A stretch of 64,000 nt of DNA from Lachnospiraceae bacterium (lineage in GTDB: Bacteria > Bacillota > Clostridia > Lachnospirales > Lachnospiraceae), in the NCBI GenBank assembly GCA_015057005.1, contig SVFF01000009.1:1-64000 (forward strand), written 5' to 3'. Of this stretch, positions 34,969 to 44,739 are shown piece after piece. Every line of letters starts with the position of its first letter. Position 1 is the first letter of the stretch. A program made the position numbers and the translations under genes. The notes beneath the pieces are model-generated. The model was not told the DNA's origin and did no database searches. It saw only the letters and a program-made list of their open reading frames with translations.

Positions 34969-35973
34969 ATGAAAAAAAAGATTATTGCATTTTCGATAAC
35001 GGTCGTTGTATTGATTATTTGTATCTATAGGATAGCGGATAGGATTGATAAGGAAGAAATTCCACGCTCTTTTGAGCCAAGTACAGCTCCTGGCATTGAG
35101 TGGATAAAGGTCGAGAAGGGTTTGGAAAAATATGATTATGCATATTACGGCGGAACATGGATGACTCTAGAGGATGTGCTTAAGGTATCGAAAAAGGGAA
35201 TAAATCTTACCGGGCGAGATTTATGGAAATATAATTTTTACGAGGATCTGACAGGGAGTTATCAGAGAATTTATCCGATCGCAGATTTGGATATGTTGTT
35301 CGAGCTTCGTGTGGGCTGGGATATAGATAAAAAAGAAAGGTTCTCAATGGCTAAGGATCCGGTGGATGAACTGACCGCCTCAGTAGCAATACTGATTGCC
35401 AAGAATGGACTGAATACGCAGGTGGATTTCTTGAATGGGGATGTAGAAGCCTATATAGAGGAACAGCAAGATAATCCGGCATACAACACCTTTACATTTG
35501 CTTATTATCCGATAGAAGTAGAAGGTACTTCTGAGACTATTGAAAAATTTGCTTCACTTTGGGAAGAGAGTGAGACATACATAATCAGTAATGCTGATGT
35601 GAGTACGGGAATAAAGCTGGACAATATAGATGAAATGTATACTTTTTCAGAAGTAATGCAAAATGAATTGAAGTACACAGACAAAGCGATACCGGAAAAT
35701 GTTTTCCTGAAATTAGGTCAAAATTTGGATAAACGGAACGCAGAACCTACTTTTCTTTTATATCTTTCCGCGGGAAATACGGCTAATAAATATAGTGTTT
35801 CTAAGGTGGAAAAACATGGTAAGGATTTGCATATTTCCATAAAGTCTGAGGCTAGGAGTAACCAAGATGTGATAATGGATGGTTGTTTAATAGGATTACA
35901 AATTGTAAAGGATGGTCAGGAACCCTCTACGATAAAAGATGTGTCAAGGATACATCTGGAAGTGATGGAGTAA
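34969..35973 (+). CDS. Hypothetical exported/membrane-anchored protein, 334 residues
   Basis: N-terminal membrane segment (residues ~5-20, IIAFSITVVVLIICIY) after three Lys, then an extracellular domain of ~310 residues with many Asp/Glu. No Cys lipobox, no family recognised. GGGGAGGGAAATAA precedes the ATG. Possibly a partner of the neighbouring exported proteins. Confidence 0.65.
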   Translation: MKKKIIAFSITVVVLIICIYRIADRIDKEEIPRSFEPSTAPGIEWIKVEKGLEKYDYAYYGGTWMTLEDVLKVSKKGINLTGRDLWKYNFYEDLTGSYQRIYPIADLDMLFELRVGWDIDKKERFSMAKDPVDELTASVAILIAKNGLNTQVDFLNGDVEAYIEEQQDNPAYNTFTFAYYPIEVEGTSETIEKFASLWEESETYIISNADVSTGIKLDNIDEMYTFSEVMQNELKYTDKAIPENVFLKLGQNLDKRNAEPTFLLYLSAGNTANKYSVSKVEKHGKDLHISIKSEARSNQDVIMDGCLIGLQIVKDGQEPSTIKDVSRIHLEVME

Positions 35974-35979
35974 TCGATA

Positions 35980-36087
35980 TATGCTGGTTGCAAATGGGAA
36001 GCAGAAAGTACTGTGTTACAGGTTAGTTCAGATGGCACTCGTGTTACCGTTTCAGTGGGCCTTAGACCAATGTTTCAAACCAATTAA
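35980..36087 (+). pseudogene. C-terminal fragment of a small secreted-type protein
   Basis: Frame with GCKWEAESTVLQVSSDGTRV then a stop at 36085-36087 reads as the end of a protein, but no start codon or ribosome binding site precedes it. Interpreted as a gene relic. Confidence 0.35.
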
Positions 36088-36097
36088 ATGCTGTATA

Positions 36098-36127
36098 ACT
36101 TCAGGAGGTTTTTATACCTCCTGAAGT
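36098..36127 (+). terminator. Perfect 12-bp hairpin, weak terminator
   Basis: ACTTCAGGAGGT/ACCTCCTGAAGT with a 6-base loop; the downstream AGTTTAG tract is short. The stem would hide an AGGAGG sequence. The rest of 36128-36333 shows no gene. Confidence 0.6.
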
Positions 36128-36333
36128 AGTTTAGTAATGTTGATTACTCCATGTGTAAATGCGAGGAGAAAAAGCATAAACATTTATATTTGGTACAAGG
36201 AATCATTAAGTGTATTGGAGATGGGGAAATATTTAATTAATGATATTCTCGATTTAATTTGTACCTCTTTGATCTACTATTCAATTCTTAGGTGGAGTGT
36301 CTGTTTTGATGGATTTATGAAGGAGATATTGAA

Positions 36334-38762
36334 ATGTTCCGAAATTTACTTCCCCTGGCCTTTCAGGGAGCACTACAAAAATACGAGGCAGTATTCTGAT
36401 CTTCCTGGTCCTGTTCATTTCGTTTTCATCAGTGATCGTGGCTATTTCTCTGGTGGGTAGTATAAACAAGACAAATGCAGAGTTTCGGCGGGATACCTAC
36501 GGTGAGTGGTATTTTGCAATTCCCTCCGGTATAGAAAGAGATGCGGCATGGTTGGAAAAACAGACATATATTGAAAAAATCGGTGTGGCGGGAAATTACG
36601 GAACCATCAATACCATGGCCGGAAAGGCTGCATTTGGCACCATCGACAGCAACCTGATCGATATCGGTCGTATCAAGTTGGATATGGGAAGTTTTCCTGT
36701 GACGGATGATGAAATTGCCATGGAGGCAGATATCCTGAATGCTCTGGGATACAACTATGAGTTGGGGCAGGAGATCACTCTACGGATTGAAATCCCCTAT
36801 GAGGGCCAGGTGATCCCGGTGGACTGGAAGTTTCGCTTAAGCGGCGTCATCCATGAATACAGTAATCTGTGGGTTTTAAACCGAAATTTTGACAACCGTC
36901 TGCTGGTCAGCGCTATGGTGACAGAAAACGCAGCGGAACAGGTCCTGGAGAGTGCAAGGCAGTACATAACTGACCCGCAAAACAGGGAACTGGTGGCCTC
37001 GCTTCCCCAATATTTCCTGTCTGTGGAAGAAGAGAACAGAGAGGAGGGCTTACGATTTATAAATGGCTGGCTGGAATACACTCGGCCCCTCGATCAGGTG
37101 TGTGAGAATATTGTAGCCTATCCCAATACGAAAACACGGGATTACAACAGTCTTTATGTGTGTATGATCGCTGTTGTGACAATGATAGCAGTCTTGTGCG
37201 CATATATTATGCAGATGTCCAATGAAATCCACAGTTATGCAGTGCTCCGGAGTATTGGTATTACAAAGATGCAGATGGCGCAGCTTTTGCTTTTGGAAAC
37301 GCTGTTGTTGGTTCTGCCTGCCATTGTATTCGGTATTCCTTTCGGTGCGGGTCTGACCTGGGTAGCCCTGCGGATGCTTTTGTATTCCGGAAGTGTTCCC
37401 ATTCAGGTGTCGATTCCGATTGGTGCACTGCTGGCCGTGGTGGGGCTGTGGATTACTGCAGTGATCATCTCCAGGCTGATTATGTTTACTGTAACGGTAA
37501 ATATGCCGCTGACAGGACGGATGCAGCTGCAGAGTCGTAAGTCCCGCAGAGCTACCAGAATACGTAGCGTGATGATCATTTTGCTCTTGAGCGCATTGAG
37601 CTTTGTTGTGATCTTTACGGACATAGAATCTGTGAGACCTGCGTATTTGCGAAAATACTGGAGCCTTAACTATGATTATCTAGTTAATGAATTGGGAGGC
37701 GTCAGCGTGCTTCCCATCAGGAAAGCAGAAATGATCAAACAGCTTCCCGGAATTTTACGGGTGGACGGTTATGGCGAAATGTATATTGGACTTTCCTTTG
37801 ACGGAGTGGAAGAACAGACAGTTTATATCTATGCCATTGACGAGGAGGGGTGGACAGAAAGCCTTGATTTTAGCGGAATCAAAGAGGATTTCCACGATGG
37901 AAAGCTTGTTTTGATGTGTTTCCCGGAAGAAACGGAGGAGAAATACATCTTGCCAAAAGGCCGGATCACTCTGCGAGTCTATGAAGATTGTGAAGAGTGC
38001 ATCACGAAAGCAGAAGCCTGTGGAGAGTGCATCGCTGAAGATGAGACGGATGTAGTGATTGTAGAAACACCGGCGTATGCTATAAATCAAGGTCTGGTTG
38101 CTTTTTGGGGTCCGTACACCATTTTCTGTTCGAAAAGTTATTTAAAACAACTGTTGGCATCCATGGAGCCGGGGAGACGATGGGACAAATATATCTCCGG
38201 AGGAGAATTTGGTTATGACTGGGCCCACGTCTTTGTAGATCTGAATTCTGATTCTCTGTCTACGGATGTCGCAATGGCAGATCTGAGCAAAGAGAATAAC
38301 ATGGGATTCCTTAACTTCAGACAGAAAAACCAGGCGCTGGAACAGTCAGTAGTCCAGACACTGGTCTTTCTGTATTCTGCCGGCATCTGCATTGGACTGG
38401 TGATACTGCTGATCCTGGCAAGCATCATGTCTTTGGAGGCAGAGCAGGAAGGGCAAAAGTATAAAATTTGGCGAGCCATTGGTATGTCGAAGCGGCAGAT
38501 GCGCCGCAGGAGATTGCGAGAAGCATTTCTAAGAGGTTTGACAGCGGTGATTTCGGGCTGGTTGCTATATAGTGGATATTGTGTTCTGGGTCAGCTGACA
38601 GAGGAGATTGGGCTGAAAGAAGCGGTATCTGAAGCTGTGGCCACATTGGAGCGTAACGGTTGTGATTGGGAACATTTTTGGATACTCTCCGGTGGCATCA
38701 TTTCGCTGGTCATGATGCTGCTTGCAAAGGGAAAGAGCGGGAAAGGAGATGCGGTGTTATGA
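36334..38762 (+). pseudogene. FtsX/MacB-type ABC transporter permease, frameshifted near the N-terminus
   Basis: The start is ATG 36334 behind AGGAGATATTGAA (MFRNLLPLAFQGAL). At an A5 run (36377-36381) the frame is one base short: with A6 it would read on as LQKIRGSILIFLVLFISFSSV, the first membrane helix, into the long frame that the ORF track lists from 36432. The remaining ~776 residues carry the two large extracellular segments and FtsX-type helices (VLRSIGITKMQMAQLLLLE; KIWRAIGMSKRQMRRR) of antimicrobial-peptide-type exporters. This may be a mutation, a sequencing slip or phase variation. The ATPase gene overlaps its stop (ATGA). Confidence 0.8.
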
Positions 38763-39442
38763 GTATCATCTTATCTGCAAGGGATATCTATAAAGTATAT
38801 AAGACATCTTCGGGAGATGTACCAGCACTGAATGGTGTCAGCTGTGATTTCGAAAAGGGGCTGTTTTACGCAATCATTGGCCGAAGCGGCTCCGGGAAGT
38901 CTACGATTTTGCACATCCTGGGTGGTCTGGACCGGCCTACCAGCGGACAAGTGCTGATCGAAGGGAAAGACATATGTGCCATGAACGACGAGCAGATGGC
39001 CACCTTTAGACGCAGGCATATGGGGTTCGTGTTCCAGCAGTACAATCTGCTGGACGAATACAATGTTAAAAACAACATCTGTATGCCCCTGAAACTGGAC
39101 GGCCGAAAGCCTGATCCAAAGTTTTATACAGAAGTGATCGAGACGCTGGGATTGCAGCAGAAGGTCAACAAATTTCCAACAGAGCTTTCCGGTGGTGAAC
39201 AGCAGCGTGTAGCCATTGCAAGATCTGTTCTCGCAAAGCCGGAGTTGATCATTGCTGACGAGCCTACGGGCAACCTGGATAAAAAGACAGGAGAGGAAGT
39301 GCTGCAGCTTCTGATCACATGTGCTGCAAAGTTTGGACAGACGCTGATTGTTGTGACCCATGATCCGGAGCTTGCAAAAAAGGCAGACCGGGTAATATGT
39401 ATTGAAGATGGAAGGATTATAAAATCCAACGATTGTGAGTGA
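38759..39442 (+). CDS. ABC transporter ATP-binding protein (LolD/MacB/BceA type)
   Basis: 227 residues from the ATG overlapping the permease stop. Walker A GRSGSGKST, signature LSGGEQQR, Walker B LIIADEP and switch His (VVTHD) are all present. It powers the FtsX-type permease upstream; such pairs export peptides or lipoproteins or give resistance to antimicrobial peptides. The permease-then-ATPase order is the reverse of most bce operons, and no BceRS two-component genes lie nearby. Confidence 0.9.
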   Translation: MSIILSARDIYKVYKTSSGDVPALNGVSCDFEKGLFYAIIGRSGSGKSTILHILGGLDRPTSGQVLIEGKDICAMNDEQMATFRRRHMGFVFQQYNLLDEYNVKNNICMPLKLDGRKPDPKFYTEVIETLGLQQKVNKFPTELSGGEQQRVAIARSVLAKPELIIADEPTGNLDKKTGEEVLQLLITCAAKFGQTLIVVTHDPELAKKADRVICIEDGRIIKSNDCE

Positions 39443-39447
39443 AACAG

Positions 39448-39460
39448 AGCTTGTGCGATA
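39448..39460 (+). repeat. 13-bp direct repeat, left copy
   Basis: AGCTTGTGCGATA here is identical to 41600-41612. The two copies bracket a 2.1-kb block with a HAD gene, a small membrane protein and a lipoprotein, and each follows a stop codon closely. This could mark insertion of that block. Confidence 0.6.
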
Positions 39461-39513
39461 AATCCCAATAGGTAGAACAGTTAGAAAAACAGGAATTTGT
39501 GGAGGTGATTTAT

Positions 39514-40167
39514 ATGCTGAAAGTTATTGTATTTGATTTTGATTATACATTGGGCGATTCTACAAATGGTATTGCATTGAGCATAAATTATGCACTAGGT
39601 CAACTAGGCCATACTGCTAAAAGTATTGATGAAATAAAAAAGACAATAGGATTGTCACTAAAAGAAACTTATTATTCATTGACGGCAATAAACGATTTTC
39701 AGAAAGCAGAACAATTTACAAAATTATTCAAAATTAAAGCTGATGAAGTAATGGTCGAAAATACCATATTGTATGAAGGAGTAAAAGAGACATTATCAAA
39801 GCTAAGAGAACAAGGGTATAAAGTCGCTATTGTTACAACAAAATTTCATTATAGAATTGAGCAGATATTAAATAAATATAATGCAAATAATTTGATAGAT
39901 GTTATTGTGGGAGCAGAAGATGTTAAAGTAGAGAAGCCTAGTCCAGAAGGTTTGCTTTGGGTTATTGATTATTTTAGAGTAGACAAAACAGGTGTACTTT
40001 ATGTGGGTGATAGTATTGTTGATGCCAAAACTGCCGAAAACGCCAAGGTTAAATTTGCTGCTGTATTGACTGGAACAACTTCAAGAGTAGAATTTGAAAG
40101 TCACAGTAATGTATACATAGGTAAGACAGTATCTGATGTTTGTAAAAATGCTATAACTTTTGTATAA
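39514..40167 (+). CDS. HAD-family phosphatase (phosphoglycolate-phosphatase-like)
   Basis: 217 residues from the ATG 8 bases after GGAGG. Motif I FDFDYTLGDS (Asp8, Asp10), motif II VTTKFH, motif III VEKPSPEG and motif IV YVGDSIVDA are intact, with a helical cap between. Substrate unknown; likely a small phosphate ester. Strongly AT-rich codon use. Confidence 0.85.
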   Translation: MLKVIVFDFDYTLGDSTNGIALSINYALGQLGHTAKSIDEIKKTIGLSLKETYYSLTAINDFQKAEQFTKLFKIKADEVMVENTILYEGVKETLSKLREQGYKVAIVTTKFHYRIEQILNKYNANNLIDVIVGAEDVKVEKPSPEGLLWVIDYFRVDKTGVLYVGDSIVDAKTAENAKVKFAAVLTGTTSRVEFESHSNVYIGKTVSDVCKNAITFV

Positions 40168-40198
40168 CAAATCTCAATTTGACATGGAGTGTGATTGT

Positions 40199-40471
40199 AT
40201 GAAAAAGTTGCAAATAGTATCCCTCGTTGTTCTTGTAATAACAACGATAATTAGTGTGGATTTGCTGATTAACTTCCTCGGGAACTTAATTCCCGAAATG
40301 AATGATGGACTTGGAATATATAGTGTTCTCTTGCCAGCCAAATTGTTCTTTGGAGATAGCCTTTGGAGTCTTGAAAGTTTTTATAACACTTTTCTAACAA
40401 GTTCGTTGATTACACTTGCCATATTCATTGAGAATGTGGTTTTGGCAATCATCGACATTTCAAAGAAGTAA
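40199..40471 (+). CDS. Small membrane protein, 90 residues
   Basis: ATG 40199 with GGAG upstream; two hydrophobic helices (IVSLVVLVITTIISVDLLINFL and SLITLAIFIENVVLAIID) predict an integral membrane protein. Family not recognised. Its leader (40175-40202) is nearly identical to that of the small ORF at 41800, sharing CAATTTGAC and GTGATTGTATGA. Confidence 0.55.
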   Translation: MKKLQIVSLVVLVITTIISVDLLINFLGNLIPEMNDGLGIYSVLLPAKLFFGDSLWSLESFYNTFLTSSLITLAIFIENVVLAIIDISKK

Positions 40472-40542
40472 GTCAATTCCAATTTTTAAAACGGAATAAT
40501 GTCGATTATAGGCAAGAAATCCTGGAGAAGGAGGCATCTATC

Positions 40543-41601
40543 TTGGTGAAAAAAACATTAAAGAAGATAATGACTGTATTAATGAGTTTATGTATAATCG
40601 TTCAATTAGCAGGTTGTACCAGTACATCTATAGAGGAAACTAAGGTAGAAGTGAATCATGTAGATGCCAAGGAACTTGAACCCTTAACAATTTATAATGT
40701 GGAGGGTGAACGTGCTGGTATGGCAGGGGCAGTTGTGAAATCGGAGTGGATCAATTCTAATCCCTGGACAAAAGAATCACAGTTGTCAACACTTCCTGTA
40801 TTCCGCAACACCTGGAAACGGGGCAAAAACAATGCTAATGCAAATGTGGACCCAAAAGACATGGAAAACCTTTTGGTTGAAACTGCCAAGTGTTTGGGCT
40901 ATAAACCTGGTAAATACGAAATAGAAGATCGAACTTATCAGATGCGAGCATGTTTGAAAGATATTGAGATTGTGGTAAATGATGAATTGATTACCCGGAT
41001 TTATTTTGATTCCGGAGTGTCACTTCCACGAAAATATAATATGGCGAATGATGCTTCTTATGAGGAAAAATTGAAAGTTGCCCAATATTTACAAAAGACT
41101 TATAAAAAATTAATAAATATGAAGGATCCACAAATTAACGTCAGCAATGGATACTATGATAGTAAAAATTATTCAATTTCTTTTTTCGAAGGTGATACAG
41201 ATTTGACCGGACGAATTGTTAATTATAATTTTAATAAAATTGAATTTTCCGGCAATAAAGAAGGTCAGCTTTCAATGATTACAATCTACCGTCCTGACTT
41301 GTCTCAAAAAGTAGGAGATTATCCACTTATTTCAGTGGATGAAGCAAAGGAATTGTTGGCCAATGGATACTTTTATACAAAAGCTGGTAGTTGGACTCGT
41401 GATGAACAGGGCAATATCGTGTACAATTTACCTGTCATGGAATGGGTAAAATTTGTGGAATTGATATATGATTCTGATAGCAGTCACAATGTATATATTC
41501 CGTATTATGTTTTCTATGCAGGTGTGTATTATCTTGTTCCTGCCATAGATCCACAATACATAACGAATATGCCCGAGGGGAATTATCGTGATTCAAAATA
41601 G
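40543..41601 (+). CDS. Hypothetical lipoprotein, 352 residues
   Basis: TTG 40543 (or GTG 40546) follows AAGGAGG. A lipoprotein signal peptide ends in LAGC with lipidated Cys25. The mature part is ~325 residues of mixed alpha/beta character resembling two-component-associated YycH/YycI-like envelope proteins in style, though no family is certain. It should sit on the outer face of the membrane. Confidence 0.75.
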   Translation: MVKKTLKKIMTVLMSLCIIVQLAGCTSTSIEETKVEVNHVDAKELEPLTIYNVEGERAGMAGAVVKSEWINSNPWTKESQLSTLPVFRNTWKRGKNNANANVDPKDMENLLVETAKCLGYKPGKYEIEDRTYQMRACLKDIEIVVNDELITRIYFDSGVSLPRKYNMANDASYEEKLKVAQYLQKTYKKLINMKDPQINVSNGYYDSKNYSISFFEGDTDLTGRIVNYNFNKIEFSGNKEGQLSMITIYRPDLSQKVGDYPLISVDEAKELLANGYFYTKAGSWTRDEQGNIVYNLPVMEWVKFVELIYDSDSSHNVYIPYYVFYAGVYYLVPAIDPQYITNMPEGNYRDSK

Positions 41602-41612
41602 CTTGTGCGATA
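41600..41612 (+). repeat. 13-bp direct repeat, right copy
   Basis: AGCTTGTGCGATA, identical to 39448-39460; overlaps the lipoprotein stop codon. Near-matches in reverse orientation occur at 43752-43764 and 31866-31877. Confidence 0.6.
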
Positions 41613-41643
41613 CCCTCCAAGTTAATTAACAAGTTGTAGAATC

Positions 41644-41681
41644 AAGGAAACTGCCGGATTTTGATTGGTGGTTTCCTTTTT
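41644..41681 (+). terminator. Terminator after the lipoprotein gene
   Basis: AAGGAAAC/GTTTCCTT stem with a 19-base loop and TTTTT tail. Confidence 0.75.
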
Positions 41682-41799
41682 GGTTGCAAAGTGGTAAAAT
41701 TATATCGTATGCTGATTTGTTGAATTGGTATAAAGGAATTAACAGTAAATGATATATGAAACAGTTTGCCAATTCCAATTTGACGAGGAGCGTGATTGT

Positions 41800-41949
41800 A
41801 TGAGGGAAATTAGTTTGCAGATGATAGAACGTAATATCGTCTCTTTCCGGTGGAAAGAGCTTGTGGAGCATAGACAAGTAAATTCCAATACAATTCAGTA
41901 TTCCGTTTTGAAAAAGAGGGTAATAGGTAACGTAAGGAGAAAAGCATGA
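41800..41949 (+). CDS. Short ORF coupled to the EamA transporter, 49 residues
   Basis: ATG 41800 has GAGGAG upstream within the leader shared with the gene at 40199. The peptide (MREISLQMIERNIVSFRWKE...) is basic and soluble, unlike the 40199 product. Its stop overlaps the transporter ATG (ATGA), which argues for a translated leader or a truncated gene kept for coupling. Confidence 0.4.
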   Translation: MREISLQMIERNIVSFRWKELVEHRQVNSNTIQYSVLKKRVIGNVRRKA

Positions 41950-42827
41950 AATACATAGAGAAACATCCCATGATTATGATTGTGGTGGGAGTTTTAGGCA
42001 TTTCCATGTCTGCAATTTTTGTAAGATATTCTACAGCACCGTCTGCAATGACGGCCGCGTTTCGGTTGCTGTGGACTGTGATTTTAATGTCTCCGATTGT
42101 AATTGGAAAAAAAGAGGTACGTCAGGAGCTAGCCACGTTGGATAAAAAGAAAGTGTGTCTAAGTGCAGTTAGCGGAGTATTCCTGGCAATACACTTTGTG
42201 TTATGGTTCGAGTCATTGCAACATACAACAGTGGCAAGCTCTACTACAATCGTTTGTACCGAAGTGATTTGGGTAGCGCTTGGATTTTGCATCTTTATGA
42301 AAGGCAAATTAAAGGGAAAGGCAATTTTAGCAATCGCAATTACTTTTGCGGGAAGTATTGTGATTGCATGTGCGGACTCTGTTTCAGGTGGAGTGCATTT
42401 GTATGGTGATGTGCTGGCGCTGCTGGCCGCGATAGCGGTTGCAGTATATACGTTGATAGGACGTATCATCCGGGAAAAAGTATCCACAACCGTTTATACA
42501 TATGTGGTGTATTCTGCTTGTGCATTTGTGTTGGTGTTGACTTGCATGGTACAAGGGTATGCACTTTTTGATTATGGGATAAGTGCAATTATTGTGGGCG
42601 CATTGCTTGCCATTTTTTCTACTATATTAGGTCATAGCATATTTAGCTGGTGCTTGAAATATTTTTCTCCGACTTTTGTGTCAGCATCAAAGCTTTGTGA
42701 GCCGGTAGTAGCTGCTATATTTGCCGGACTTTTGTTTGGAGAAGTGCCGGCAATACCGGTATTTGTAGGTGGTGCGATGATACTTGGAGGTGTCCTTTAT
42801 TATTCAAAAATTGAAAGAGAAATGTAA
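41946..42827 (+). CDS. EamA/DMT-superfamily transporter
   Basis: 293 residues with ten predicted helices in two EamA repeats; SAIFVRYS near the N-terminus and FSPTFVSASKLCEPVVAAIFAGLLFGE in the second repeat are typical. Such proteins export metabolites or amino acids; substrate unknown. Start overlaps the previous short ORF by four bases. Confidence 0.87.
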   Translation: MKYIEKHPMIMIVVGVLGISMSAIFVRYSTAPSAMTAAFRLLWTVILMSPIVIGKKEVRQELATLDKKKVCLSAVSGVFLAIHFVLWFESLQHTTVASSTTIVCTEVIWVALGFCIFMKGKLKGKAILAIAITFAGSIVIACADSVSGGVHLYGDVLALLAAIAVAVYTLIGRIIREKVSTTVYTYVVYSACAFVLVLTCMVQGYALFDYGISAIIVGALLAIFSTILGHSIFSWCLKYFSPTFVSASKLCEPVVAAIFAGLLFGEVPAIPVFVGGAMILGGVLYYSKIEREM

Positions 42828-42939
42828 TATATTCGGGATCTGTTGAAGATATGGAAATCCATAGTTCAATTCTTAATGGAATTGCAACATATACGTTGAA
42901 TTTCAGTTGCAAACAAGAACTTGACGGAGAGATAGTGAA

Positions 42940-43647
42940 ATGGATATTAAGAGTTACAAAGAATATATGACAGCAGAAATGCTGATGGGACCTAATAGTG
43001 CAAGAATCTTGGAAGAGTTGTTGAAGCAGTATCCATTGCAACTAAGTGACAAGAACAAGGTACTTGATTTAGGATGCGGAAAAGGATTGACAAGCCTTAT
43101 ACTTGCAAGAGAAACAGGGGCGAAAGTATATGCAAATGACCTTTGGGTTAGTGCAGAAGATAATACAAAGCGATTTGAGGATTGGGGTATTGGCGAACAA
43201 ATCACATCTGTTTGTGAGGATGCTAACAATTTAAGCTTTGCCAAAAAGCAGTTAGATATTTTAGTCAGTATTGACTCTTATCACTATTTTGCTACTGATA
43301 TTGGTTTTTTTGAAAATAAGATTTTGCCTTTTCTTAATAATAACGCTGTTGTGTTGATTGGTATTCCCGGCATTAAGGATGAATATACAGGCCGTTCCGA
43401 AGAACTTCTTTCTGAATGGTTGGGAAATGAAGCTTATATGTTTAAGAGTCCGAGGGAATGGAAAAAAATTATTGGCAATCACGATAGAATTGAAAAGATT
43501 GAAACTTGGGAAATGGGCTGTTTTGACCTTGCTTGGAATGAATGGTTCGACACAGAGCACAAATATGCTTTAGGAGATAAGCAATTTTTCGCAACACTCA
43601 TCAAGCCATATACCTGCTTTGTTGGTATTTACATCAAGATAAAATAA
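42940..43647 (+). CDS. Class I SAM-dependent methyltransferase
   Basis: 235 residues. KVLDLGCGKGLTSLILA is motif I and the DILVSIDSYHYF segment motif IV. The aromatic SYHYF and GIPGIKDEYTGR stretches resemble small-molecule methyltransferases, substrate unknown. ACGGAGAGATAGTGAA precedes the ATG. Confidence 0.8.
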   Translation: MDIKSYKEYMTAEMLMGPNSARILEELLKQYPLQLSDKNKVLDLGCGKGLTSLILARETGAKVYANDLWVSAEDNTKRFEDWGIGEQITSVCEDANNLSFAKKQLDILVSIDSYHYFATDIGFFENKILPFLNNNAVVLIGIPGIKDEYTGRSEELLSEWLGNEAYMFKSPREWKKIIGNHDRIEKIETWEMGCFDLAWNEWFDTEHKYALGDKQFFATLIKPYTCFVGIYIKIK

Positions 43648-43813
43648 ATAAGCCAATTTCATTGACCAAATGATGGATCAAGGGAGCACCAGCGAGAGGT
43701 TCCTTTTTTCGTCATATAGTACTATAATGGATTTGTTTAGAAAACAGGAAGTGATCGCACAAGATGATTATAAAAAGAAATAATAAGTGATAAAGTGCAA
43801 AGGAGAGTTTAAA

Positions 43814-44632
43814 ATGTACCAGAGTAATTTCCCGAATGATAAAGAAATGACTTATCCAAGAATCTGTGCGCATAGGGGATTCAGTAAGATTGCGCCGGAA
43901 AATAGTCTTCCGGCATTTGGTGCGGCAGTAGCACTTGGGGCAGAAGAAATAGAGTTTGATTTACGTGCTACGAAAGATGACGTGATCATCTCCTTGCATG
44001 ATCCTTCATTAGAACGAATTTCTGATGGAATCGGTGCGGAAGTGGACCATACCTATGAGGAATTGCTTCAATATGATTTCGGCTTTAAGTTCAACGAAGC
44101 CTTTAGGGGTCTAAAAATCATAACTTTTGAAGACATTTTAAAGAAATTTGCGCGTCAGGTAATCATGAACATCCATATCCAGATTCGCGATGTAAACGAT
44201 GAACATTTAAAGACGATCATTTCGTTGATTGAAAAGTATGACTGCAAAGACTATTGTTATTTCATGGTTAGCGAAGAAGAAACGTTAAGTAAACTTCAGG
44301 TTTTGGCACCGGATATTGCACGTTGTGCAGGAGAAGAATGGGACAAACATCCTGACTATCTGCTGGAAAAAGCAATCCGCACAGGTTGTACCAAGATTCA
44401 GCTTTTTACGCCGCTTTTTGAACGCTATATAAATGAATTTCGTCAGGACTATTTGGAGGATATGGTATCTAAAGCACATGCCAACGGAATTACTTGTAAT
44501 CTATGTATTGCAAATGAACCGGAACTGGCAGAATATTATCTGTCAAAAGGTGTCGATACACTCCTGACCGATGATTTTTTGAAGATTGCAATCTGCTGTG
44601 AGAATTTCCGAAAGAATAGGGGCGCTGAATAA
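43814..44632 (+). CDS. Glycerophosphodiester phosphodiesterase family protein
   Basis: 272 residues from the ATG after AAGGAGAG. CAHRGFSKIAPENSLPAF, EFDLRATKDD and ISLHDPSLERISDG give the catalytic His pair and metal-binding Glu/Asp of GDPD enzymes. It would hydrolyse glycerophosphodiesters to glycerol 3-phosphate and an alcohol. No signal peptide, so cytoplasmic. Stand-alone. Confidence 0.88.
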   Translation: MYQSNFPNDKEMTYPRICAHRGFSKIAPENSLPAFGAAVALGAEEIEFDLRATKDDVIISLHDPSLERISDGIGAEVDHTYEELLQYDFGFKFNEAFRGLKIITFEDILKKFARQVIMNIHIQIRDVNDEHLKTIISLIEKYDCKDYCYFMVSEEETLSKLQVLAPDIARCAGEEWDKHPDYLLEKAIRTGCTKIQLFTPLFERYINEFRQDYLEDMVSKAHANGITCNLCIANEPELAEYYLSKGVDTLLTDDFLKIAICCENFRKNRGAE

Positions 44633-44739
44633 GAATTTGTAGAAATAGATAAATCTTGCTAATAAGGTTTGCAAAGGATTAGAGAAGAACCCACCGTTGT
44701 GTGTATGGAAACTTGAATTTTGGCGGAGTGAGATAGCAA

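Noticed and set aside
36370-36400. Programmed ribosomal frameshift in the permease
   Set aside because: No stimulatory structure or typical heptamer is visible at A5; an indel or read error is simpler.
36137-36460. 107-codon ORF overlapping the exporter start
   Set aside because: Its second half is the wrong frame of the permease; the first half has no ribosome binding site.
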